Shown piece after piece: positions 41,145 through 50,197 of a stretch of DNA of 64,000 nt. The stretch is from Bog-532 sp963805255. GTDB lineage: Bacteria > Actinomycetota > Actinomycetes > Streptosporangiales > Streptosporangiaceae. Location of the stretch: positions 434,001 through 498,000 of the forward strand of contig CAWDTK010000019.1 in NCBI GenBank assembly GCA_963805255.1, given 5' to 3'. The translations under genes and the position numbers were made by a program. Within the stretch, counting starts at the first letter, position 1. Each line of letters starts with the position of its first letter. Below the pieces are notes generated by a model. It was given only the letters and a program-made list of their open reading frames with translations, did not search any database and was not told the origin of the DNA.

Positions 41145-41975
41145 ATGGCAGAAACGCTGACCCTGATGGCCGTGCACGCGCATCCCGACGACGAAGCGTC
41201 GGGCACCGGCGGAGTGCTCGCCACGTACTCCGCGGAGGGCATCCGCACCATCGTCGTCACGTGCACGAACGGCGAGTTCGGCGACGCCCCGGGCGGCGTC
41301 AAGCCGGGCCAGGACGGCCACGCCACCGACGCGGTGGCCGCGCAGAGGCTGGCCGAGCTGCGGCAGTCGGCCAAGATACTCGGCGTCACCCATCTGGAGC
41401 TGCTCGGCTACCACGACTCGGGCATGCCCGAGTGGGACTATAAGACCCGGCCGGACGCCTTCTGCAACGTCCCCTTCGCGGAGGTGACCGGGCGGATCAG
41501 CAGCCTGATCGAGCGGTACCGCCCGCAGGTGGTGGTTACCTACGACGACAAGGGCCTCTACCAGCACCCCGACCACGTGTACGCCAGCCAGACCGCGCAG
41601 GCCGCGGTGGCGCAGACCGGGATCGCGGCCAAGCTCTACCTGACGGCCATGCGCGGCAGCGACTGGCAGAAGATACGGGACGCGCTGGGCGAAGCCGGCG
41701 TGGACGTGCCGCAGATGACGCTGACCCCGGAGCAGCGGCGGCAGGCGGCCGAAACCGAGGCCCGCATCACCACCACCGCCGACATCCGCCCGGTGCTCAC
41801 CCGGAAGCGGGAAGCGCTGTTCGCGCACGCCAGCCAGATACAGGAATCCTGGTTCAGCCAGATCCCGCCGGAGATCGCCGAGGCCACGTTCGGGTTCGAG
41901 CACTTCATCCGGGCCAGCGACACCACGGGGGCCCCGGTGCCGGAGGACGACCTGTTCGCCGGCCTGCGCTCCTAG
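41145..41975 (+). CDS. PIG-L family deacetylase (mycothiol conjugate amidase-like)
   Basis: A 276-residue zinc amidase. AVHAHPDDEASGTGG (AHPDDE, metal and catalytic Asp) opens the fold and QHPDHVYAS (HPDH) supplies the other zinc His. The insert and the length fit the MshB/Mca group of actinobacterial enzymes that act on GlcNAc-Ins or mycothiol S-conjugates; VTCTNGEFGD and LLGYHDSGMPEWDYKTRPDAF resemble Mca. It would detoxify mycothiol conjugates or take part in mycothiol synthesis; which one cannot be fixed from sequence alone. Confidence 0.86.
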   Translation: MAETLTLMAVHAHPDDEASGTGGVLATYSAEGIRTIVVTCTNGEFGDAPGGVKPGQDGHATDAVAAQRLAELRQSAKILGVTHLELLGYHDSGMPEWDYKTRPDAFCNVPFAEVTGRISSLIERYRPQVVVTYDDKGLYQHPDHVYASQTAQAAVAQTGIAAKLYLTAMRGSDWQKIRDALGEAGVDVPQMTLTPEQRRQAAETEARITTTADIRPVLTRKREALFAHASQIQESWFSQIPPEIAEATFGFEHFIRASDTTGAPVPEDDLFAGLRS

Positions 41976-42369
41976 CGTGGGCCCCGGCCTGCGGCCAGTG
42001 TGGGCCCTGGCAGCCCCTCGGAACGGAACCGCGACGGCCTGTCGCCAGAACGTTATGACTAATTTCATCGCGCCAATGGCGCCGCGGTGACGTCCGCCTA
42101 AACGACACGAGGGGCCGGTCGGCGTCGCGCGGGTAAATGGCGTGCCGTTTATTTCTGCTGGTCAGAATGTTGTCAGTGACAGGCCTCGTTGAGCCAGCGG
42201 CCCGGGCGCCCGGATCGCCCTGCCGTAGCGGGCTGCCGCGCCCGCGGTCCCCGTGTCCGTGATACCGCTGTGGCGGCAGGCCAAGGTTCAATTCGCAACC
42301 TGGGAATCAGACATGGAGCTGGCTAAATTCGGCATCATGGTGCTCAGTCGCCGGGGCCATGGGAGGCCA
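41976..42369. other. intergenic region, no supported gene
   Basis: Upstream region of the Ser/Thr kinase. Moderately lower GC than its surroundings around 42110-42180. No convincing promoter was found. Confidence 0.4.
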
Positions 42370-44061
42370 ATGATAGTGTCGCAGCCCACGCTGGAGCCGC
42401 TGCGCCGGTGGGATCCCGATCGGATCGGGCCGTACACGCTGATCGGCCGCCTGGGCGCCGGGGCCATGGGCCAGGTGTACCTGGGCCGGTCCACGGCGGG
42501 GCGGCTGGTCGCGGTCAAGACGATCAGAATCGAGCTGGCCGAGGAGCCCGGTTTCCGGGCCCGCTTCGCCCGGGAGGTCGCCGCCGCGCGCCGGGTGAGC
42601 GGGGTCTTCACCGCGGCCGTCGTCGCGGCCAATCCCGAGGCCGAGATGCCCTGGCTGGCGACCGCCTACGTCCCGGTCCCCACGCTGAGCCGGCTGGTGC
42701 GGGTCTGCGGCCCGCTGCCGGTGCCGACGGTGCGGTGGCTCGCGGCCGGGTGCGCGGAGGCGCTGGAATCCATTCACCTCGCGGGCCTGGTGCACCGCGA
42801 CCTCAAGCCGTCCAACGTGCTCGTGGCGCCGGATGGCCCCCGGGTGATCGACTTCGGCGTGGCCCGTGCCGCCGAGCGAATCCAGCTGACGGTCACCCGC
42901 GGTGCGGTCGGCACGCCCGCCTACATGGCGCCGGAGCAGGCCCGGGACTCCCAGCACGCCTCACTGGCCAGTGACGTCTACTCCCTCGGCGCCACCTTGC
43001 TGTTCGCCGCGACCGGCCACGGGCCCTACCAGGGCGAGACGGTCATGGACGTGCTGGTCAAGCTGGCGACCGAGGCGCCCGACCTGACCGGGCTCCCGCC
43101 GGACCTGGCCAGCCTGGTCATGGCGTGCCTGGAACGCAGCCCGCGGATGCGGCCGACCTCGGCCGCCCTGCTGGCCGGGCTCGGCTCGTTCGTGGAAGCC
43201 TCCGCCGACCCGGCGGACGCGCACTCCTACCTGCCGGATTCGGCGATGGCGCTGATCGGGGAGTACCAGCGCAGCCCGCAGCCGGCCATGGTGGAGCGGG
43301 CGGTGCAGCGGACTGGGTCCGATCCCGCCGGCGAGGACCTGACCTCGGCGTCCCACACGGCGCTCCCGGCGTGGTACACCCCGCCCGGCAGCCACCGGCA
43401 GCGCCTGCCGGCGCCGTCCGGGAAGGGGGTCAATGGCACCGCGCCCGTCCTCGCCAGCAAGCCGGGGAAATCCCCCGGGCCGCATACCCGCGCCGCCCTG
43501 ATCGTGTCCGGGATGCTGGCCGGGGCCGCGGCGCTGGCGATCGGGGGCGCGTTCCTCGGCCCGAAACTGGTCCCGTCGCTGAGCGCGCCCACTCAGTTCC
43601 TGCCGCCGCCCGGCGCGGGCCCGCCGCCGCAGCCGGCCGGCGGCACCAGCGCGGCGCCGAAACTGATCATGGGCCAGCCCATAGGCGACCCGTACACCGG
43701 CTTCCAGATTCACGGTGCGGGATTCGCCCCGTCGACTCATGTAGCGGTATCGCTGATCGGGATCGGGACGGCAAAATACGAACCGCGGATCGACCCCAGG
43801 GGCACCTTCAATTTCACGATCGACCAGGACCATGCCTTCTTCAAGAACGCCATCCCGGTAGGGACGTACCACGTCCTGGTCAGGGATTCGAACGGGGTAC
43901 AGCAGGCCGGCGCCCAGTTCTGGGTGACTCCTGTGCCCACCAGCGGCTCGCCGCCGCCCCGGCCGGCGAACGGGCCGCCCCCGGCCGGGAGTGTCCCGCC
44001 CCCGCAGGGCCTGGACCCGCCCCCCGGTCACCGCGCCCCTGACGGCGCCCAGACGTTCTAA
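42370..44061 (+). CDS. Ser/Thr protein kinase, membrane anchored
   Basis: A ~563-residue PknB-type kinase. YTLIGRLGAGAMGQVYLGRS is the Gly loop, VAVKTIRIE has the ATP-binding Lys, HRDLKPSNVLV is the catalytic loop, VIDFGVARA replaces DFG-ASR, and GTPAYMAPEQAR ends the activation loop. A transmembrane helix follows near residue 375 (AALIVSGMLAGAAALAIGGAFL). The extracellular part (~150 residues) contains an Ig-like stretch (GFQIHGAGFAPSTHVAVSLIG) and a Pro-rich tail. Start ATG 42370 after GGGAGG; GTG 42376 has better spacing. The stop overlaps the convergent FHA gene by 4 bp. Confidence 0.93.
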   Translation: MIVSQPTLEPLRRWDPDRIGPYTLIGRLGAGAMGQVYLGRSTAGRLVAVKTIRIELAEEPGFRARFAREVAAARRVSGVFTAAVVAANPEAEMPWLATAYVPVPTLSRLVRVCGPLPVPTVRWLAAGCAEALESIHLAGLVHRDLKPSNVLVAPDGPRVIDFGVARAAERIQLTVTRGAVGTPAYMAPEQARDSQHASLASDVYSLGATLLFAATGHGPYQGETVMDVLVKLATEAPDLTGLPPDLASLVMACLERSPRMRPTSAALLAGLGSFVEASADPADAHSYLPDSAMALIGEYQRSPQPAMVERAVQRTGSDPAGEDLTSASHTALPAWYTPPGSHRQRLPAPSGKGVNGTAPVLASKPGKSPGPHTRAALIVSGMLAGAAALAIGGAFLGPKLVPSLSAPTQFLPPPGAGPPPQPAGGTSAAPKLIMGQPIGDPYTGFQIHGAGFAPSTHVAVSLIGIGTAKYEPRIDPRGTFNFTIDQDHAFFKNAIPVGTYHVLVRDSNGVQQAGAQFWVTPVPTSGSPPPRPANGPPPAGSVPPPQGLDPPPGHRAPDGAQTF

Positions 44062-44897
44062 GGCACCTGGCTCCACCACAGGTCCTCCTGCCGGGAGCAC
44101 CAGGCCGGGTCGTTCAGCCGGCCGAGATCGCCCCGGGTGATGATGCCGTGCTCGATCAGGATGCGCACCACCACCTCGTCGGACAGGCGCATGTCCGGCC
44201 CGATCAGGCCGCGTTCGGTGATCTTGCGCCGCAGGACCTTGATATGCTCGGTGACCCGCGCCGAGAGCCGGTCGCGGAAGTCCTGCTCGCGGTCGAATCG
44301 CTCCAGTTCGTGGTACGCGCCGGTCACCTCGAGCGCCGCCCGGGCGATCTCCGGCGTCCGGGGCAGCGGGGTGGTCGCGGCCGGGTCAAGCAGCCAGGGA
44401 CGGCACCACATCAGCGCGACCAGGAAGATCTTCGTCATCGGGTCCAGGTACAGCGGCAGCAGGGTCGAATCCACGTCCGTTCGGATCCGGCTGTCGTCCG
44501 CGCCCAGCGTGCCCCAGCTGCGGCCGTTCCCGCTGACCGTCACGGCGAGCGGCTGTCCCTCATCCAGCATCGCGCGCGAGCCGACCAGCGTGGTCCCGCT
44601 GCGCACGAACCAGCCGCTGGACGGCTCGCCCTCCTCTTCCATCCGCGGCAGCCTGATCCGGTATCCCTCGCCCTCGGTGTAGAGCGCGTGGGTGCGGCTG
44701 ATGTTGGCGATCCACGCGCCGTCGGACAGCACGCTGATCACTCCGGCCCGGCGGGACAGGCCCCGTCCCACGGCGACCGTCAGGTCCGCGTCCGCGCCCC
44801 GGCCGAAGACCAGCCGGCTGCCCTCACCGATCTTGACGGCCAGTCCCGACGGCGTGCTGACGTGCGCCGTCAGTGTGGTCGCGGGCTGGAGCGTCAT
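44058..44897 (-). CDS. FHA-domain protein
   Basis: A 279-residue protein. The N-terminal forkhead-associated domain shows RLVFGRGADADLTV, GRGLSRRAGVIS and ANISRTHALY (Gly-Arg, Ser-Arg and Asn-x-x-x-x motifs that contact phospho-Thr). The C-terminal ~150 residues are helical with HTH-like features (VLRRKITERGLIGPD...VVVRILIEHGIITRGDLGRL). AGAGG precedes the start MTLQPATT. Being tail-to-tail with a Ser/Thr kinase gene, it is a likely partner that reads phosphothreonine; that link is inferred. Confidence 0.87.
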   Translation of the reverse strand: MTLQPATTLTAHVSTPSGLAVKIGEGSRLVFGRGADADLTVAVGRGLSRRAGVISVLSDGAWIANISRTHALYTEGEGYRIRLPRMEEEGEPSSGWFVRSGTTLVGSRAMLDEGQPLAVTVSGNGRSWGTLGADDSRIRTDVDSTLLPLYLDPMTKIFLVALMWCRPWLLDPAATTPLPRTPEIARAALEVTGAYHELERFDREQDFRDRLSARVTEHIKVLRRKITERGLIGPDMRLSDEVVVRILIEHGIITRGDLGRLNDPAWCSRQEDLWWSQVP

Positions 44898-45435
44898 CGG
44901 GTGTCCTCTGTCTGCGGTATCCCTGGCGAGCGGTCTGATCGGGCGGATGGCCATACGGCAGGCACACGCCCTGCCGTACGGAGTGTAGGCCGGCCCGCCG
45001 CGCCCGGCTTATCCCCGAGTTCGGGGATAGCCCGCCACGCAAATGCCCAGTTAGCTGTGAACAGCCGAGGTGAGGCGCTGGGCGCCCGGCCGGCCGGAAG
45101 CTTGCCACACGGCAGGGGGATCCAGTCGGCGCGGGGCGCGGCCAGGGTGGACCGTTCCGCGGGACTCCGGCGTCCGGCGTCCCGTGCCTCGCTTCCGGTG
45201 GCCGTCTGCAGCGACGGTCCAGAACCAGGGCCCTCCTCCCTGAGGGGAGGGAGGGGGGCCCTGCTCTCTCTTCACCGCCGCCAGCGGGCCGGGGCAGGCG
45301 GAGGGGGCCCGCCCCGGCCGCTGTGCGCCGGGTAAGCGTGCGTGCCGGCCGGCCACCCGGCCACCCGCCGCTGGCGCGGGGCGCTTCCGGGATGTAACTT
45401 AACGGGGCTGGAACTGTCCCGACCCGGAGGCGCCG
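44898..45435. other. intergenic region with a GC-rich hairpin
   Basis: No gene supported. Contains the hairpin annotated at 45227-45262. Upstream of the FHA gene it probably holds that gene's promoter; nothing clear was seen. Confidence 0.4.
45227..45262. terminator. GC-rich hairpin
   Basis: AGGGCCCTCCTCCCT at 45227-45241 pairs with AGGGAGGGGGGCCCT at 45248-45262, one mismatch, loop of 6. No clear T-run, so terminator function is only possible. Confidence 0.5.
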
Positions 45436-46311
45436 ATGCCGTACAGCGAGCCGGTCGACGGGTTCCGGCTCGCCTTCGACCGCTCGGGGGGCGGCGAGCC
45501 GGTGATCCTGCTGCATGGCTGGCCGGGCGACCGCACCGATTACCGCGTGCTCGGCCCCGATCTCGCCCAGCTCTGCGACGTCGTCGTCCCCGACCTGCGG
45601 GGGTTCGGCGAATCGGACAAGCACCCGGCCGACCCCGCCGGGCAGTACAGCGCCGCGGCGCAGGCCCGCAGCGTGGTGGGGCTGATCCGCGAGCTGGGCC
45701 TGAGCCTGCCGGTGCTGGCCGGCTATGACATCGGCAGCCGCATCGCGCAGACGGTGGCGCGCGACAGCCCGGAACTGATCCGGGCGCTGGTCATCGCGCC
45801 GCCGCTGCCCGGCATCGGGAACCGGGTGCTCGGGCCGCAGCCCCAGCGTGAGTTCTGGTACCAGTCCTTCCACCAGCTTCCCCTGGCCGGGGAACTGATC
45901 GACGGGGCGCCGGCGGCGGTGCGCGCGTACCTGTCCCACTTCTGGTCGCACTGGTCCGGGCCCTCCTTCACCCTCAGCGACGCCGACCTCGACCACCTGG
46001 TCGCCGTGTACGGCATGCCCGGCGCGTTCACCGCGTCGATCGGCTGGTACCGGTCGGGCGCGGGTGCGGTGGCCAGATCCCTGGCCGAGCAGCCGCCGGC
46101 CCCGGACGACCGGATCGCGCTCCCGGCCACCGTGCTGTGGCCCGAGCACGACCCGCTGTCCCCGCGCGCCTGGGCGGACCGGGTGGACGAGTTCTTCAGC
46201 GACATCACCGTCCGCTTCGTTGACGGGGCCGGCCATTTCGCCCCGCTGGAGTATCCCGGCGAGTTCGCCGCCGCAATCCGCGGCGCCCTGGCCGTATCTC
46301 CGGCCGGCTAG
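45436..46311 (+). CDS. alpha/beta hydrolase (epoxide hydrolase-like)
   Basis: A 291-residue enzyme. LLHGWPGDRTDY supplies the HGxP oxyanion motif. LAGYDIGSRIAQ is the nucleophile elbow with Asp, not Ser, which points to an epoxide hydrolase or haloalkane dehalogenase. VLWPEHDPL carries the charge-relay acid and GAGHFAPLEYP the catalytic His. GPxxREFWYQSFHQLP is a cap-domain pattern seen in epoxide-hydrolase-like proteins. Strong GGAGG upstream of ATG 45436. The substrate is unknown. Confidence 0.86.
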   Translation: MPYSEPVDGFRLAFDRSGGGEPVILLHGWPGDRTDYRVLGPDLAQLCDVVVPDLRGFGESDKHPADPAGQYSAAAQARSVVGLIRELGLSLPVLAGYDIGSRIAQTVARDSPELIRALVIAPPLPGIGNRVLGPQPQREFWYQSFHQLPLAGELIDGAPAAVRAYLSHFWSHWSGPSFTLSDADLDHLVAVYGMPGAFTASIGWYRSGAGAVARSLAEQPPAPDDRIALPATVLWPEHDPLSPRAWADRVDEFFSDITVRFVDGAGHFAPLEYPGEFAAAIRGALAVSPAG

Positions 46312-46408
46312 CGTCGGCCGCGATGGCGTGCGAGGCTGGAGAAAAGGGCATGAGAAAAGGGCATGCGGAGTACTCTCTGGTCTCCCCAGCTAGGTGAGCG
46401 GAGGCCTC

Positions 46409-47881
46409 ATGGGCCGCGACATCGAGGCAATCAAGATCACCGGCGATGACCGCCGCAGGTATCGCGACAAGGTGCGGCGCTCGCTGGACGTGTTCGCCCG
46501 CATGCTGCGTGAGCACCGGTTCGAGGGCGATCCCGCGCGGGTGGGCGTGGAGATCGAGATGAACCTCGTGGACTCCCGCGGCGAGCCGTCCATGCACAAC
46601 GCCGACGTGCTCGACGCCATCGCGGATCCGGCGTGGGCGACCGAGCTCGGCCAGTTCAACCTCGAGATCAACGTGCCGCCGCGTGCGCTCGCCGGGGATG
46701 CGGTGGCGGATCTGGAGAAGGAGATCCGCACCAGCCTCAACTGCGCCGACGAGAAGGCCCGCAGTACCGGCAGCCGGCTCGTCATGGTCGGCATCCTGCC
46801 CACGCTGCAGGAGAAGCACATGCACGAGGACACCATCTCGGCCAACGCGCGGTACCGGGTGCTGAACGAGCAGATCTTCGCGGCCCGCGGCGAGGACATG
46901 CGGATCGCGATCGACGGGCTGGAGCGGCTGCTCACCCACGCCGGCAGCATCACCCCGGAGGCGGCGTGCACGAGCGTCCAGCTGCACCTGCAGGTCAGCC
47001 CGGAAGAGTTCGCGAACTACTGGAACGCGGCCCAGGCCATCGCGGGCGTCCAGGTCGCGGTGGCGGCCAACTCCCCGTACCTGTTCGGACGGCGCCTCTG
47101 GGACGAGACCCGGATCACGCTGTTCGAGCAGGCCACCGACACCCGGCCCGATGAGCTCAAGCACCAGGGCGTGCGCCCGCGCGTGTGGTTCGGCGAGCGC
47201 TGGATCACCTCGGTGTTCGACCTGTTCGAGGAGAACATCCGGTATTTCCCGGCCCTGCTGCCGGTGTGTGACGAGGAAGATCCCGTGGTCACGCTCGACC
47301 GCGGCGGCTGCCCGCAGCTGTCCGAGATGAGCCTGCACAACGGGACCGTCTACCGCTGGAACCGCCCCGTCTACGCGGTCTCGGACGGCGTCCCGCACCT
47401 GCGGGTGGAAAACCGGGTCCTCCCGGCCGGCCCGTCCGTGGTGGATGTCGTCGCCAACGCGGCCTTCTATTACGGCCTGCTGCGCGCCCTGGCCGAGGCG
47501 CAGCGCCCCATCTGGACGCAGCTCTCGTTCGCCACGGCGGCGGAGAACCTGCATGAGGCGGCGCGGTACGGCATGGACGCCCGGCTCTACTGGCCCGGCC
47601 TCGGCGAGGCGCCCGTCGCCGAGCTCGTGCTGCGCCGGCTCCTGCCGCTGGCCCGCGATGGCCTGGCCCGCTGGGGCGTCGCCACCGAGCACGCCGACCG
47701 CCTGCTCGACATCATCGAGCAGCGCTGCCTCACCGGCCAGACCGGCGCCGCCTGGCAGAGCGCCACCGTCCGGGCGCTCAGTAATCACGGCGCTTCCGAC
47801 CGCCCGGAGGCGCTCCGGCTGATGACCCAGCGCTACATCCAGCACATGCACAGCAACGACCCCGTCCACACCTGGCGCTGA
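46409..47881 (+). CDS. glutamate-cysteine ligase family (carboxylate-amine ligase) protein
   Basis: A 490-residue protein. VGVEIEMNLVDSRGEPS, ELGQFNLEINVPPRALAGDA and HLRVENRVLPAGPSVVDVVANAAF are metal- and substrate-binding segments of the GCS2-type glutamate-cysteine ligase superfamily. The actinobacterial homologues usually have unknown amine substrates. ATG 46409 with GGAGG was preferred to GTG 46394. Many actinomycetes that make mycothiol lack glutathione, so true gamma-Glu-Cys synthesis is uncertain. Confidence 0.84.
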   Translation: MGRDIEAIKITGDDRRRYRDKVRRSLDVFARMLREHRFEGDPARVGVEIEMNLVDSRGEPSMHNADVLDAIADPAWATELGQFNLEINVPPRALAGDAVADLEKEIRTSLNCADEKARSTGSRLVMVGILPTLQEKHMHEDTISANARYRVLNEQIFAARGEDMRIAIDGLERLLTHAGSITPEAACTSVQLHLQVSPEEFANYWNAAQAIAGVQVAVAANSPYLFGRRLWDETRITLFEQATDTRPDELKHQGVRPRVWFGERWITSVFDLFEENIRYFPALLPVCDEEDPVVTLDRGGCPQLSEMSLHNGTVYRWNRPVYAVSDGVPHLRVENRVLPAGPSVVDVVANAAFYYGLLRALAEAQRPIWTQLSFATAAENLHEAARYGMDARLYWPGLGEAPVAELVLRRLLPLARDGLARWGVATEHADRLLDIIEQRCLTGQTGAAWQSATVRALSNHGASDRPEALRLMTQRYIQHMHSNDPVHTWR

Positions 47882-48297
47882 CCCCCTTGCCCGGCGCCGG
47901 ACCCGCTCCTGGCGCGGGCGGAGGCCGCCCGGCGTCGGGCTCGTCCCGGCTCGCGTACGCCGCCCCAAGCCTCCGCCGTCACACCGGCACCACCGCCCCG
48001 CGCCGGCGCCCGCACGGGCCTGCTCCGGATGAGCGTGCGCCAGACCCCGCGCATTGGACGCGTCGTGCAATAGATCGGCATACCTGGCCGGCCGCCGCGC
48101 CGTGACGTGCGCGGCTGGGCACGCAACCAAGATCAGCCGACGAATTTGATAATCGACGCGTCCATTCCGCGGAAACTGCACACGATAAGAACCCAGCCCC
48201 TTATTCCTGGTCAGCCTGTGCAGGAAGCTGCGCATAACCGGAAAAGTTCACACGACCTGTGAAGACTCCTCGGGTGAGACACTCCGCGAAACGCGTT
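47882..48297. other. intergenic region, no supported gene
   Basis: Lower GC than its neighbours, particularly 48120-48300. The likely promoter of the GH15 gene is annotated at its right end; nothing else recognised. Confidence 0.4.
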
Positions 48298-48326
48298 TTG
48301 ACGTGGTTCTGGGACTGCTTTATGGA
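48298..48326 (+). promoter_or_regulatory. sigma-70-like promoter for the GH15 gene
   Basis: TTGACG at 48298-48303 and TATGGA at 48321-48326, separated by 17 bases. Transcription would start near 48333, after the first possible ATG (48326), which supports the in-frame ATG at 48365 as the translated start. Confidence 0.55.
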
Positions 48327-50197
48327 TGAAACACGGACGTAATACAGGCTCGGATGATGGGAGCATGGGATATCTCTCCGCCAACAATGGCCATCGCTCC
48401 GGGACGCCGCCGAAGGGCTATCTGCCGATCGAGGAACACGGCATCGTCGGGGATCTCCGCACCGTGGCGCTCGTCGGGACGGACGGTACGGTCGACTGGT
48501 ACTGCCCTGCCCGCTTTGACGCCCCCTCGCTGTTCGGCGCTCTCCTGGACGCCCGCAAGGGCGGTTACTTCTCCTTGTCCAGCCGCAGCAGCGGGCGGCC
48601 CAAGCAGCTCTACCTGCCAGATACCAACATCCTGCTGACCCGGTTTCACGGCGTCGAAGCCGTCGGCGAGGTGATCGACTTTATGGTGCCGGACACGAGC
48701 GGTACGGGGAAGTCCCGCGACCTGCTCGTCCGCCAGGCCCGCGCGGTCCGCGGCCGGGCCACCTTCGAGCTGGCCTGCCACCCGGCGTTCGACTACGGCC
48801 GGGCCCCGCACTCCGTCGAGCTCGTGCCCGGGACGGGCGCCGTCTTTGAGTCGTCCAGCGGGCGCTGCGTGCTGCGGACCAGCGTAGCGCTGAAGATCGA
48901 GGAAACCGGTGTCGCCGCGACGTTCACGCTGGAGGAGGGGGAGACGGTCGACATCGAGCTGGAGTGGGCGGGGGAGGTGCGGCCCCTCGCCGCCGGGGAG
49001 ACCGAGCGGCTCTTCACCCTCACGTCGGATTTCTGGCAGAGCTGGGTCAGCCAGTCCCGGTACCGGGGACGCTGGCGCGAGATGGTGCAGCGTTCGGCGC
49101 TGGTGCTCAAGCTCCTCGTTTACCACCCGACGGGGGCGCTGGTCGCGGCGCCGACCACGTCGCTGCCGGAGGAACTGGCCGGCGGCCGGAACTGGGACTA
49201 CCGGTACAGCTGGCTGCGCGACGCCGCCTTCACCGTCTACGCGCTCATGACGCTCGGCTTCCTGGAAGAGGCCGCCTCGTTCATGGAATGGGTTCAAAAA
49301 CGCTGTGAGTCCGCCACCCGCGAACGCGACATCATGATCATGTACACGGTCGACGGGCACGAGGACACCGACGAGACCATCCTCAGCCACCTGGAGGGCT
49401 ACCGGGGCTCACGGCCGGTGCGCATCGGCAACGACGCGGTCCGGCAGCGGCAGATCGACGTCTACGGCGAGCTGATGGATTCGGTCTACCTCTACAACCG
49501 CGAGGTACCGATCTGCTACGACCTGTGGGTCGGATTGTCCCAGCGGCTGGACTGGCTTTCCCGGCACTGGGAGGAACCAGACGAGGGCATCTGGGAGATC
49601 CGCGGCCCGCGGCAGCGCTTCACCTACTCGGCCCTCATGACCTGGGTCGCCTACGACCGGGCCGCGCGCCTGGCCCGGGACCGCGGCCTGCCCGGGCCGG
49701 TCGAGCGCTGGCGGAAACTCGCCGCGTCTGCCCACCGCTACGTGCAGGAAGCCTGCTGGGACTCCGAGCTGCGCACCTACGTCATGCATCCCGGCAGCAG
49801 GCTGCTCGACGCCTCGGTCCTGGTGATGCCGCTGGTGAAGTTCGCTGGGCCGACCGACCCGCGCTTCCTGTCGACGCTGGACCGGATCGGTGCCGAGCTC
49901 ACCTCCGACAGCCTGGTCTCCCGCTACGCGATCACCGGCCACGACGGTATCGCCGACGGTGAGGGCACCTTCAACCTCTGTTCGTTCTGGTATGTCGAGG
50001 CGCTCACCCGGGCTGGCCGGGTCAAGGAAGCCCGGACCATCTTCGAGAAGATGCTCACCTACGCCAACCATCTCGGCCTCTACGCGGAGCAGATCGGCGC
50101 TTCGGGGGAGGCGCTGGGCAACTTCCCGCAGGCGCTGACCCATCTGGCCCTGATCAGCGCGGCCGTGAACCTGGATCGCGCGCTGGACCGCCGCTGA
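48326..50197 (+). CDS. glycoside hydrolase family 15 protein (glucoamylase/trehalase-like)
   Basis: A 623-residue enzyme. The N-terminal beta-sandwich starts YLPIEEHGIVGDLRTVALVGTDGTVDWYCPARFDAPSLF. The (alpha/alpha)6 barrel follows, with GRNWDYRYSWLRDAAFTVYAL near residue 290, EPDEGIWEIRGPRQRFTYSALM (proposed catalytic Glu) and LYAEQIGASGEALGNFPQALTH (second catalytic Glu). Actinobacterial GH15 proteins of this form are often trehalases or glucan hydrolases. The ATG at 48365 (MGYLSANNG) is an alternative start favoured by the promoter position. Its 3' end overlaps the antisense extension of the sensor-kinase reading frame. Confidence 0.92.
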   Translation: MKHGRNTGSDDGSMGYLSANNGHRSGTPPKGYLPIEEHGIVGDLRTVALVGTDGTVDWYCPARFDAPSLFGALLDARKGGYFSLSSRSSGRPKQLYLPDTNILLTRFHGVEAVGEVIDFMVPDTSGTGKSRDLLVRQARAVRGRATFELACHPAFDYGRAPHSVELVPGTGAVFESSSGRCVLRTSVALKIEETGVAATFTLEEGETVDIELEWAGEVRPLAAGETERLFTLTSDFWQSWVSQSRYRGRWREMVQRSALVLKLLVYHPTGALVAAPTTSLPEELAGGRNWDYRYSWLRDAAFTVYALMTLGFLEEAASFMEWVQKRCESATRERDIMIMYTVDGHEDTDETILSHLEGYRGSRPVRIGNDAVRQRQIDVYGELMDSVYLYNREVPICYDLWVGLSQRLDWLSRHWEEPDEGIWEIRGPRQRFTYSALMTWVAYDRAARLARDRGLPGPVERWRKLAASAHRYVQEACWDSELRTYVMHPGSRLLDASVLVMPLVKFAGPTDPRFLSTLDRIGAELTSDSLVSRYAITGHDGIADGEGTFNLCSFWYVEALTRAGRVKEARTIFEKMLTYANHLGLYAEQIGASGEALGNFPQALTHLALISAAVNLDRALDRR